Shown: in pieces, positions 31,734-40,060 of the stretch
How the letters are laid out: each line of letters opens with the position of its first letter
Position numbering within the stretch: the first letter of the stretch is position 1
NCBI RefSeq assembly: GCF_019890635.1
Contig: NZ_JAIOAB010000002.1
Coordinates: 1-64,000, forward strand
DNA length: 64,000 nucleotides
Direction of reading: 5' to 3'
DNA from: Streptomyces sennicomposti
Lineage (GTDB): Bacteria; Actinomycetota; Actinomycetes; Streptomycetales; Streptomycetaceae
Notes under the pieces: model-generated
Database searches by the model: none
Told to the model about the DNA's origin: nothing
What the model saw: the letters and a program-made list of their open reading frames with translations, nothing else
Made by a program: the position numbers and the translations under genes

Positions 31734-32693
31734 ATGAAGGCGATATCCATCAGGGAACCCGGCGGCCCCGAGGTCCTGGAGTGGGTCGAGGCCGACGACC
31801 CGACGCCCGCCGCGGGAGAGGTGGTCGTCGACGTGGCGGCCGGCGCCCTCAACCGGGCGGACGTCATGCAGCGCTGGGGCCTCTACCCGCTCGCGCCGGG
31901 CACCTCCCCGTACCCGGGTCTGGAAGTCTCGGGCCGGATCAGCGCGCTCGGTGAGGGGGTGACCGGGTGGCAGGTGGGCGACGAGGTGTGCGCGCTGCTG
32001 ACCGGCGGCGGCTACGCGCAGAAGGTCGCCGTCCCGGCGGGACAACTGCTCACGATCCCCGAGGGCGTCGGCCTGGCCGAGGCGGCGGCCCTGCCCGAGG
32101 TGACCGCCACGGTGTGGTCCAACATCGTCATGACGGCCGGGCTGAAGGCGGGCGAGACCCTCCTCGTGCACGGCGGCGCCGGGGGCGTCGGCACGATGGC
32201 GATCCAGATCGCCAAGGCGCTCGGCGCCCGTGTCGTCACCACCGTCGGCGGCCCGGAGAAGGTCGCGCAGGCGCGGGAGCTGGGCGCCGACGAGGCCGTC
32301 GACTACCGCACCCAGGACTTCGCCGACTTCGGCCCCTACGACGTGATCCTCGACGTGATCGGCGGTGACTACCTGGAGCGCAACATCCGCTCCCTGGCCG
32401 CCGACGGACGTCTGGTCGTCATCGGCCTCCAGAACGGCCTGGAGGGGCAGCTCAACCTGGCCGAGATCGTGTTCAAGCGCGTCTCCGTCCACGGCACCAC
32501 CCTGCGCACCCGGTCCAAGGAGGAGAAGGCCGCGATCGTCGCCGAGGTGCAGAAGCACGTGTGGCCGATGATCGAGAGCGGCGCCGTCCGGCTGGTCATC
32601 GACCGGACCGTGCCCCTGGCCGAGGCCGCCGAGGCGCACCGGCTGATGGAGGCCGGCGGCCACACCGGCAAGATCCTGCTGGTGAACGAGTAG
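31734..32693 (+). CDS. NADPH:quinone oxidoreductase (zeta-crystallin/PIG3-like MDR family)
   Basis: A 319-residue medium-chain reductase lacking zinc-binding cysteines. Marks are the N-terminal GroES-like half (GALNRADVMQRWGLYP, PGLEVSGRI), the nucleotide motif LLVHGGAGGVGTMAIQIAKALGA around residue 141, and the C-terminal HRLMEAGGHTGKILL. It reduces quinones or other electrophilic enones with NADPH. ATG at 31734. The operator pair E1/E2 lies upstream, linking it to the same TetR control as the OYE gene. A hairpin follows the stop. Confidence 0.92.
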   Translation: MKAISIREPGGPEVLEWVEADDPTPAAGEVVVDVAAGALNRADVMQRWGLYPLAPGTSPYPGLEVSGRISALGEGVTGWQVGDEVCALLTGGGYAQKVAVPAGQLLTIPEGVGLAEAAALPEVTATVWSNIVMTAGLKAGETLLVHGGAGGVGTMAIQIAKALGARVVTTVGGPEKVAQARELGADEAVDYRTQDFADFGPYDVILDVIGGDYLERNIRSLAADGRLVVIGLQNGLEGQLNLAEIVFKRVSVHGTTLRTRSKEEKAAIVAEVQKHVWPMIESGAVRLVIDRTVPLAEAAEAHRLMEAGGHTGKILLVNE

Positions 32694-32714
32694 CAGGCGG
32701 GGGAACGTTCCCGG

Positions 32715-32733
32715 GCTCCTCCCGGGGAGGAGC
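32715..32733. terminator. Hairpin between quinone reductase and PucR genes
   Basis: GCTCCTCC CGG GGAGGAGC, a perfect 8-bp stem with a 3-nt loop, between convergent genes. Confidence 0.6.
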
Positions 32734-32842
32734 TGCCGGGCGCTCCGGTCCCCGGTGTGCGGATCAGGCGGGTCCTCGCCTCGGGCGGGCCGCCGGCGCC
32801 GCCGCGCCGTGCGCCCGGCCGCCGCCCCCGTGCGGGTACCAG

Positions 32843-34099
32843 CTACCAGCCGCTCGCGGGGTATCCGCTCCCGGAGTGACCGCTCGGGGACTGGCTGCCG
32901 GCGGAGTGACTGCTCCCGGAGTGGCCGCTCGAAGAGTGGCGGACCGCCAGGAGCGCCGCCCTGATGTCCGCCGTCGCCCGCGGATCGGAGAGGGACCGGC
33001 CCGTCAACTCCTCGACACGGCGCAGGCGGTAGCGGACCGTGTTGGGATGGACGAAGAGGGTCCGGGCCGCGGCCCCGGCGGAACCGGCGGCGGCGAACCA
33101 GTGCTCCAGCGTTCGCAGCAGCCGGGACCGCTCCGCCGCCGGGAGATCGAGCACCGGCCGGAGGACCACCTCCACCAGGTGCGCGGCCTCGGCCGGAGCC
33201 GCGGAGACCACCATGGCCAGCGGATCGTCGTCGAAGCGGGCCACCCCGGGGCCCGCGCCCTCCAGCCCGGACAGGGCCAGACGGGCGAAGCGCAGCGCCT
33301 GCGGAGTCTCCCGCAGCGAGCGGAAACACGGACTGAGCCCCACACGTGCGCCGGTGCGGCGCAGCACACGCAGACACGTGTCCTGCGCCGACGCAGTGGG
33401 CAGGGCGATCAGGGCGAGCTGCTGGTCGGGCAACAGCCTCCAGGCGGAGGGAAGTTGCGCCTGCAGCAGGGCCGCCTCCGCCTCCGCGAGCGGTTCCCCG
33501 CCCGCCGCGCCGGCCTCCGCCACGGCGACCGCGTACGGCCCGTGCGCGGGCAGTCCCAGCTCGCGGGCGGCCTCCCACAGCGTGCGGTCGGCGATGACAC
33601 CCGTGAACAGCGCCTCGGTCAGCGCCGAACGCCGCGCCCGCACATGTGAGGTCAGTTCCGCGGCCGTCTCCCGGTAGGCCGCCGCCACCGCCTCCGCGTA
33701 CAGCCCGGACAGGGTCCAGAACCCCGCCGACTCCGACACCAGGAGATCGTCGGAGACCTCCGGGCGCGTCCGCGCCTCCGCGAGGATCGCCGTCCACAGC
33801 AGCTCGGAGCCGATCCGATACGCGTGCAGCGTGTCCGCCAGCGGCACCCCCTGCTCCGCGCGGACCCGTCCCGTCTCACGGGCCGGACTCGCGTCCGGGG
33901 CGCCCTCGCGGCACAACTGCGCCAGGACCAGGTCCGCGTTGGCGGCGCAGGAGCGGCACAGCGAGTCCAGGGGCACCAGGGACTCGTCGTTGTAGGAGTC
34001 GACGTCCGAGCGGATGCGCAGCGCCATGCGCTCGCCCAGTTCCGGAAGCCTCGCCCGCAGCGCGGCGGCCACACCCGAAAGTCTCGTCTCCACGGTCAT
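32843..34099 (-). CDS. PucR/CdaR-family transcriptional regulator
   Basis: A 418-residue regulator. The N-terminal helical sensor (about 1-160; DTLHAYRIGSELLWTAIL) is followed by a GGDEF-like PucR middle domain and the C-terminal PucR HTH (RTLFVHPNTVRYRLRRVEELTGRSL, about 365-390). The last 30 residues form a Ser/His/Gly repeat tail (HSSSGHSGSSHSAGSQ). PucR-type proteins control purine, amino-acid or lipid catabolism and differ widely. It is divergent from the acyl-CoA ligase at 34.2 kb and could act on it together with the palindrome at 34197. ATG 34099 with GCGGAG upstream. Confidence 0.9.
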   Translation of the reverse strand: MTVETRLSGVAAALRARLPELGERMALRIRSDVDSYNDESLVPLDSLCRSCAANADLVLAQLCREGAPDASPARETGRVRAEQGVPLADTLHAYRIGSELLWTAILAEARTRPEVSDDLLVSESAGFWTLSGLYAEAVAAAYRETAAELTSHVRARRSALTEALFTGVIADRTLWEAARELGLPAHGPYAVAVAEAGAAGGEPLAEAEAALLQAQLPSAWRLLPDQQLALIALPTASAQDTCLRVLRRTGARVGLSPCFRSLRETPQALRFARLALSGLEGAGPGVARFDDDPLAMVVSAAPAEAAHLVEVVLRPVLDLPAAERSRLLRTLEHWFAAAGSAGAAARTLFVHPNTVRYRLRRVEELTGRSLSDPRATADIRAALLAVRHSSSGHSGSSHSAGSQSPSGHSGSGYPASGW

Positions 34100-34196
34100 C
34101 TCCGCAGCTTAACCCCGGTGAATTGTCGCCGGGAACAATCCCGCGGGCCGAGTGCTGTGCCCTCGCCCATAGGGCACGGCCGCATGTGGCGGCAAT

Positions 34197-34215
34197 ATGT
34201 CAGCGATGTAAACAT
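34197..34215. promoter_or_regulatory. Operator site F (19-bp palindrome)
   Basis: ATGTCAGCGATGTAAACAT, 29 nt before the ligase ATG. No second site at 29-bp spacing was found. Confidence 0.7.
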
Positions 34216-34244
34216 ACGGCGACACCGTGTAACGGAGGCGGGTC

Positions 34245-35732
34245 ATGGCCAATCTGGCAGGGTTCCTCGTGGAGACGGCGGGGCGGCAGCCCGAACGCCC
34301 CGCGCTGCGCCTCGGGGAACACGTCATCACGTACGCGGAGCTGGACGAACGCAGCGCCCGCGCCGCCGCCCTGCTCAGGTCCGAGGGCATACGACCGGGG
34401 GACCGGGTCGCCCTGATGCTGCCCAACGTCCCCGAGTTCGTCGTCCTGTACTACGCGGCCCTGCGCGCCGGAGCGGTCGTGGTCCCGATGAACCCGCTGC
34501 TGAAGACCAGGGAGGTGGAGTTCCACCTCGCCGACTCCGGCGCGGTGCGCCTCTTCGAGTGGCATCAGGCGCCGGGCGAGGGCGCGCAGGGCGCTGCCGC
34601 CGCGGGCGTACGCCACACGGCCGTGGAATCCGCCGCGTTCGCCGCGTTGCTGGCCGGGCACGAGCCGCTGCCCGCCGTCGCCGACCCGGACGGCGAGGAC
34701 ATGGCCGTCCTGCTGTACACCTCCGGCACCACCGGCCGCCCCAAGGGGGCCGTTCTCACCCACGCCGGGCTGCGGCACAACACCGAGGTCAACAGCATCC
34801 GGATCCAGCGGATGACACCCGAGGACGTGGTGGTGGGCTGTCTGCCGCTGTTCCACATCTTCGGGCAGGTCTGCACCATGAGCGCGGCCGTGCGCAGCGG
34901 CGCCTGTCTCGTCCTGATCCCCCGGTTCGACCCGCAGACCGTCCTCGACGCCGTCGCCCGTGAGCGGGCCACTGTCTTCGAAGGCGTGCCGACCATGTAC
35001 GCGGCGCTCCTGCAGCACCCGTCGGACGCGGACGTGTCCACGCTCAGGATGTGCATCTCCGGCGGCGCCTCGCTGCCGGTGGAGATCCTCCACGGCTTCG
35101 AGGAGCGGTTCGGCTGCCCGGTGCTGGAGGGCTTCGGCATGTCCGAGACCAGTCCGGTGGTCACGTTCAACCATCCCGACCGGCCGCGCAAGGCCGGCTC
35201 CATCGGCACCCCCATCCAGGACGTGGAGGTACGGCTGCTGGACGCCGACGGCAAGGACGTGCCCGCCGGCGAGATCGGCGAACTGGCCGTCCGGGGGCCC
35301 AACGTGATGAAGGGGTACTGGAACCGGCCCGAGGAGACCGCGGCCGCCCTTCCCGACGGCTGGCTCCGCAGCGGCGACCTCGCCCGCGCGGACGAGGACG
35401 GCTACCTGTACATCGTCGACCGCAAGAAGGACATGATCATCCGCGGTGGCTACAACGTCTACCCGCGCGAGATCGAGGAAGTGCTCCACGAGCACCCGGC
35501 TGTCGGCATGGCCGCGGTGCTCGGCGTCCCGCACGCGAGCCTCGGCGAGGACGTCGCCGCCGCGGTCGTGCTCCGCCCCGGCGCGCGGGCCACGCCCGAC
35601 GAGCTGCGGCAGTACGTCAAGGACCGGGTGGCGGCCTACAAGTACCCGCGCCACGTGTGGCTGGTGGACAGGCTCCCCATGGGGCCGAGCGGCAAGATCC
35701 TCAAGCGGGAGATCACCGTGCCGACGCCGTGA
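34245..35732 (+). CDS. Long-chain fatty-acid-CoA ligase-like enzyme
   Basis: A 495-residue ANL-superfamily ligase. Motifs: LLYTSGTTGRPKGAVLTH (P-loop, about 155), GFGMSETSPVV, LRSGDLARAD, DRKKDMIIRGGYNVYPREIEEVL and the catalytic Lys in MGPSGKILKREI. It forms acyl-AMP and acyl-CoA from a free acid. Only about a third of positions match the ligase at 24.1 kb by eye, so it is not a recent copy. ATG 34245 with GGAGG 6 nt upstream. Operator F is just upstream, placing it in the ATGT-palindrome set. Confidence 0.92.
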   Translation: MANLAGFLVETAGRQPERPALRLGEHVITYAELDERSARAAALLRSEGIRPGDRVALMLPNVPEFVVLYYAALRAGAVVVPMNPLLKTREVEFHLADSGAVRLFEWHQAPGEGAQGAAAAGVRHTAVESAAFAALLAGHEPLPAVADPDGEDMAVLLYTSGTTGRPKGAVLTHAGLRHNTEVNSIRIQRMTPEDVVVGCLPLFHIFGQVCTMSAAVRSGACLVLIPRFDPQTVLDAVARERATVFEGVPTMYAALLQHPSDADVSTLRMCISGGASLPVEILHGFEERFGCPVLEGFGMSETSPVVTFNHPDRPRKAGSIGTPIQDVEVRLLDADGKDVPAGEIGELAVRGPNVMKGYWNRPEETAAALPDGWLRSGDLARADEDGYLYIVDRKKDMIIRGGYNVYPREIEEVLHEHPAVGMAAVLGVPHASLGEDVAAAVVLRPGARATPDELRQYVKDRVAAYKYPRHVWLVDRLPMGPSGKILKREITVPTP

Positions 35733-35758
35733 GCCGGGCGCGGCGCGGGGCGCCGGAC

Positions 35759-35793
35759 GGGCCGGCCGCCGCCTCTCGGGCGGCGGCCGGCCC
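35759..35793. terminator. Strong bidirectional hairpin
   Basis: A perfect 15-bp stem (GGGCCGGCCGCCGCC with its complement) and a 5-nt loop, between the convergent ligase and esterase genes. Confidence 0.75.
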
Positions 35794-35813
35794 CGGTCCG
35801 TCCCCGCGCGCGG

Positions 35814-36896
35814 TCAGGAGGCGAACGCCCGCTCCAGCCGGGGGATCAGGTCCCGCAGATCCTGTTCCCAGCAGTAGCCGTTGTGGCCGCCGTTGCACTG
35901 GGTGCCCCAGCCGGAACCGTCGCCGTAGTCGACGTAGTGGTACGGCATGCCGAGCGCGTCCATGCTGTCCTTGACGTGCTGGGCCGCGCCCTCGAGCCAG
36001 AACTCCGGTTCGGTGGGGACGCCGCCGCCGTTGCCCACGTAGACGGAGACGCCGATCCCGGCGAGCTTGTCCATGTGCGCGGCCGGATCGACCTCGTTCC
36101 ACCGCCAGTCGGCGTTGAACACCGGATAGGGGGAGCCGAACAGGGCGTCGCTGTCCACGCCGGGCTTGTACGGGGAACTGCCGGGGTCGCAGGCTCCGGA
36201 CGACGAGCCGCAGATCGCGCCGAGCGCGTCGGTGACCGAGGCGACGATGGCCAGCCGCAGGTCCATGGACCTGGCCGACAGGTCGATGTCCCCCGACAGG
36301 GACGCCGTCTGGCTGAACAGGTCGGGCCGGTCCTGGGCGTAGTGCAGGGCGCCGAACCCGCCCATGGAGACGCCGGCGACGGCCCTGGCCTTCTTGGTGG
36401 GGATGGTCCGCAGGTTCGCGTCGATGAACGGGATCACCTGCTTGAGGTGGAAGTTCTCCCAGTTCTGGGCGCCGATCTGGGTGTTCTGGTTCAGCCAGTT
36501 GGCGTACCAGCCGCGGGCGCCGCCGTCCGGAATGACGGTGATCATCGAGTCGGACATGGTCAGCGCCGGATAGTTCTGCTGGATCGGGTCGTCGGGCGAG
36601 CCGTGCAGGAAGTACAGCACGGGGTAGCGCCTGTTCGGGTCGTCGTAGTAGCCGCTCGGCAGAATGATCTTGATGTGGTGCTTGCCCGAGACCTCCGGCG
36701 TGGTCACCGTGATGGTGAAGTTGGTGGGACCGCCCACGGCCGTGTCGACCTGGGTCAGTCCGAACCCGTTCGTCAACGGCGGCGGTGCGGTGCCGTCGGC
36801 GGCCTGTGCCGGGCCGGCCGGCAGGGCCAGGGCCAGTGCGGCGGCGGTGACCATTCCGGTCGCCGTCAGTCGCAGGCGGTTCGATGTCCTTGCCAC
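35814..36896 (-). CDS. Secreted esterase of the antigen-85/esterase D-like family
   Basis: A 360-residue exported alpha/beta hydrolase. Signal peptide: basic start then LTATGMVTAAALALALPAGPAQAA. Catalytic features are YFLHGS, the nucleophile Ser177 in GVSMGG and the His in NGGHNGYCWEQDL near the C-terminus. The family covers mycolyltransferase-like acyltransferases and carboxylesterases. The genus has no mycolates, so an esterase role is more likely. GTG start at 36896. Paired cysteines (SGACDPG, TQCNGGHNGYC) suggest disulfides outside the cell. It stands beside the acylase gene, both reading leftward. Confidence 0.85.
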   Translation of the reverse strand: MARTSNRLRLTATGMVTAAALALALPAGPAQAADGTAPPPLTNGFGLTQVDTAVGGPTNFTITVTTPEVSGKHHIKIILPSGYYDDPNRRYPVLYFLHGSPDDPIQQNYPALTMSDSMITVIPDGGARGWYANWLNQNTQIGAQNWENFHLKQVIPFIDANLRTIPTKKARAVAGVSMGGFGALHYAQDRPDLFSQTASLSGDIDLSARSMDLRLAIVASVTDALGAICGSSSGACDPGSSPYKPGVDSDALFGSPYPVFNADWRWNEVDPAAHMDKLAGIGVSVYVGNGGGVPTEPEFWLEGAAQHVKDSMDALGMPYHYVDYGDGSGWGTQCNGGHNGYCWEQDLRDLIPRLERAFAS

Positions 36897-37016
36897 AGTG
36901 TGTCTCCTCGTGAGCCTTCGTGCGGTGCGGGGCGAATGGTGCCGGGGCGCGATGACGCCCTGGGAGGAGCACGCCGGAGACCCTCAGCGGCGTTCCGGCG
37001 TGCTCGCACGGCGATC

Positions 37017-39620
37017 TCAGTCCAGGACCTCGACCTCCAACTGCGGTGAGGCCGCGATCTGTTCCTCGGTGAAGCGCTCGGTCACCCACTGGCCCGCCGA
37101 GAACAGCCTCGTCTGATCGGCGTAGTGCGGCGAGGTCGGGTCGGCCGACTGGGAGTAGGTCAGCAGGGAGGAGGTCTGCGGCGGGCCGTCCGCGGTGAAG
37201 TGCACCTCCTGGATGAAACTGGACCCGAAGACGACGTCCGTCCGGCCGTCGACCTGGCCGGGGGTGATGACGTTCAGCACGCCCAGCTCGCCGATGGAGC
37301 CGTGGACCGGGATCTGCTCAGTGCCCCGGGTGACCTTCTGGACGTCCGAGAGCCGCGCGTTCAGCGGAATGCCGGCCTTGCGCAGGGCGAACACCGCGCG
37401 GGCGAGCGCGTCGCGGACCGCGGAGCTGCCCGGGTCGAGCGAATTCGGCGTGTGCACCGGGTCCTTGGCGTCGAAGGGCACCCGCCAGGGCAGCTTCTCG
37501 ACGGCCTGCCCGCCGAGCAGATACGACCAGTAGTTGGCGAACAACCAGGAGCCCTGGCTGTCCGAGGTGTAGGCGTGACTCTTCCAGGCGGCCAGGATCG
37601 GGCAGGCTTCGCTCACATTGACCAGGTTGCCGTCGACCAGGACCGTCCCGAAAGGCGTGTTCCGGCACGCCGTCACCGTGCTGTCGAGTGCCAGGTCGGC
37701 CGCCCTGCTGTGGTCGGCGAACAGCGACTGCCGCATCGTCTCGGGGGTGAAGCCCTTGCCGGGCAGGCCGTCGGTGCCGTCGATCCGGTGCTGCGCGGTG
37801 AGGATCAGCTCCTGGGTGCGCAGCGACCGGGGCGCCGCCATGTCGCCCATCACCCGGGGGAAGGACAGCGGCTGCTCCGGATTGGCCAGCCAGGCGCTGT
37901 CGTTGGCGTTGCCCACGAAGTCGGAGCGGATGAGGCGAGGCTGCTTGCGCGGGTCCATCAGGCCCGGCGCGACCGCGTTCGGGTCGTCGGGCCAGTCGCA
38001 CGCGCTGCGCTTGCCGTCGAGGATGGAGACCGGCGGCACGTTCGGCAGCCGCAGCGTCTGCTCGAACAGCAGCCGGCCGGTCTCGGTCAGGCACGCCTGC
38101 GCGTGCTCGTCGGTGATGTTCGGGGTCGCCTGGATGTCCGCGTACAGCGCGTGGCCCTCGCGGTCGGCGGCGACGGTGTTGAAGAAGGGGACGCCCTCGG
38201 TGGCCTCCAGGGTGCCGACCACGTCCTCGACGTCCTTGGCCTGGTCGAGGTGGAACCAGGTGTTCAGCGCCCGCAGGTTGTCCATGTTCACGTCGCGCAC
38301 CGCGTGGGCGCTGACGGTCCACGGCAGCGGAACGCCCTGGACCGAGGTGGTGATCGGGCCGTAGCGGGTGGACCACAGCGTCCTGGTGACCTTGCCGAGG
38401 GAGCCGTCCGGGTTGCGCACGTCCACGGTGACCTGCTGCGAGGTCATCCGCTGCCAGACGCCGTCCACCAGGTAGGAGGTCGGGTCGAGCGGGTTCACCT
38501 GCACGTCGAACAGCCCGAACGGCGCGACCGTGGCGACCGTGTGGCTCCAGGCGACGTCGTTGTTGTGGCCGATGTTCACCGCGGGCAGCCCCAGCAGCCC
38601 GGCCCCGGAGACGTCGACCTTCCCCGGGATGGTCAGCTGGCTCTGCCACATCCGGTTCTTGCCCTGCCACGGGAAGTGCGGGTTGGCCAGCAGCATGCCC
38701 GTGCCGCCGGACACCCCCTGCGAGCCGACCGCCAGCGCGTTGCTGCCCATGCTCGCCCGCGCGCTCGCTGCCATGGCGTCGCGGATCCTCTGCGCGGTCC
38801 GCGCGGGCGAGGACGCGGGCGAGGACGCGGGGGAGGCGGGGGCCTTGGCCCTGGACGGCGACGCGGCCTTGGACCCGGACGGTGACGCCGCCTTGGACCC
38901 GGACGGCGACGCCGCCTTGGACCCGGACGGTGACGCCGCCTCGGCCCCGGACGGGTTCGCGGCGGCCGGCCCGGAAGGCGCGGCGGCGGACTGCGCGCCG
39001 GGCGGCGCGGCGTTCACCTCGCCGTCCAGCAGCGCGTCGGCGCTGCCCATGATGATCTCGGCGTGCGCGTGCCGGTAGACGTCCAGCTCCGTGATCGGCC
39101 GCACCCAGGCCGCGCCCCGGCAGGCCGGGTCGGTGATGGCGTCCACGCCCGTCTCGGCCAAGTACCGGTTGTACCCCCGCACATAGCCGCGGACGGCCTC
39201 CTTGACCTCCGGCTCCGGGCCCTGGGGCGCGGGCTGGTCGATCAGCCGCTCCACCACCCGGTCGTCGTTGATCCGCTGGAAGTACAGGTCGCTGGCGAGG
39301 TTGGTGGTGGTGTTCTGGTCCCGGCCGGGGCTCGCCCTGCCGTCCGGCCCCAGATAGCGCGACCTCTGGGCGTCGACCATCAGATACGTGTCGGCCAGGG
39401 TGCAGATGTTGTCCCTGGCGGCGGCATACCCGTATCCCAGCCCCAGCCCCTCCCAGTCGGAGGCGGTGATGTGCGGGATGCCGTACTCGGTGTAGCGGAT
39501 CGTCGCCTCGGCGCTCCCCTCCCCGTCGGCGGGCGAGGCGGCGACCGCCGTCGTGCTCATCAGGGCGACCGCGGCCATCACCGCCATCGGCAGCCTCGAT
39601 CTGAGTCTCCTGCGTGTCAT
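37017..39620 (-). CDS. Penicillin-acylase/aculeacin-acylase family Ntn hydrolase
   Basis: An 867-residue secreted precursor. Signal: RRRLRSRLPMAVMAAVALMSTTAVAA. The alpha subunit runs to about residue 200, a linker of about 90 residues follows, and the beta subunit begins at Ser293 in MGSNALAVG, the autocatalytic and nucleophilic serine. Downstream marks are LLANPHFPW and NIGHNNDVAWSHT. Relatives cleave acyl chains from penicillins, aculeacin-type lipopeptides or acyl-homoserine lactones. The linker, which is removed on maturation, contains a 7-residue tandem repeat (AASPSGSK) unusual for the family. ATG at 39620 with GGGAGGGAC upstream; a longer reading upstream is not needed. Confidence 0.9.
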   Translation of the reverse strand: MTRRRLRSRLPMAVMAAVALMSTTAVAASPADGEGSAEATIRYTEYGIPHITASDWEGLGLGYGYAAARDNICTLADTYLMVDAQRSRYLGPDGRASPGRDQNTTTNLASDLYFQRINDDRVVERLIDQPAPQGPEPEVKEAVRGYVRGYNRYLAETGVDAITDPACRGAAWVRPITELDVYRHAHAEIIMGSADALLDGEVNAAPPGAQSAAAPSGPAAANPSGAEAASPSGSKAASPSGSKAASPSGSKAASPSRAKAPASPASSPASSPARTAQRIRDAMAASARASMGSNALAVGSQGVSGGTGMLLANPHFPWQGKNRMWQSQLTIPGKVDVSGAGLLGLPAVNIGHNNDVAWSHTVATVAPFGLFDVQVNPLDPTSYLVDGVWQRMTSQQVTVDVRNPDGSLGKVTRTLWSTRYGPITTSVQGVPLPWTVSAHAVRDVNMDNLRALNTWFHLDQAKDVEDVVGTLEATEGVPFFNTVAADREGHALYADIQATPNITDEHAQACLTETGRLLFEQTLRLPNVPPVSILDGKRSACDWPDDPNAVAPGLMDPRKQPRLIRSDFVGNANDSAWLANPEQPLSFPRVMGDMAAPRSLRTQELILTAQHRIDGTDGLPGKGFTPETMRQSLFADHSRAADLALDSTVTACRNTPFGTVLVDGNLVNVSEACPILAAWKSHAYTSDSQGSWLFANYWSYLLGGQAVEKLPWRVPFDAKDPVHTPNSLDPGSSAVRDALARAVFALRKAGIPLNARLSDVQKVTRGTEQIPVHGSIGELGVLNVITPGQVDGRTDVVFGSSFIQEVHFTADGPPQTSSLLTYSQSADPTSPHYADQTRLFSAGQWVTERFTEEQIAASPQLEVEVLD
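38840..38952. repeat. 21-bp tandem repeats in the acylase spacer region
   Basis: Four to five near-identical units built on CTTGGACCCGGACGG(T/C)GACG, encoding (A-A-S-P-S-G-S-K). They lie wholly in the spacer before the catalytic Ser. Confidence 0.85.
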
Positions 39621-40060
39621 CGAGCCGTCCCTCCCGTACCGGCGGCTTTGTCCGGACCCGGTCACGCTAAGGAGGGCCGATGAAATTCCCATGACGCCGC
39701 TGTGGGCGCGCGACGGTCCGGGCCGCCGGGTGACGGCTCCGCGACGGCCCCTCACCGCGGGCACGTGGGGCGTGAAAACCCCTCGCTGAACCGGGATTTC
39801 ATCGTTTCTTCAACGCCCCTCGCCAGGATGATCCGGCCGCCGCGGGCTGTCCGCCCCCGTCCGGTCCGCATCCGTATCCCCAGCCATGGCGCGGCGATCG
39901 CCTCGTGCCGCCCCGGCACCGGCCGCGGCGCGCCAACCCGCACGACCGCCGGCACAGCGCCCGCGGCCCGCATCCCCGACCGACCCCGACCGACACCCAG
40001 TACGCCGCGACCGATCGACCGACCGAGTCCACCGCGGCGAACCGAACACGAAGGGACGCC
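39621..40060. other. Divergent intergenic region of 440 nt
   Basis: Separates the acylase (leftward) from the DUF4185 gene (rightward). I see no convincing gene. It contains a less GC-rich patch around 39790-39830 that may carry promoters. No clear palindrome was found. Confidence 0.5.

Noticed and set aside
34206..34224. Second ATGT palindrome overlapping site F
   Set aside because: The left half ATGTAAAC is good, but the right half lacks G at position 12 and the ACAT end.
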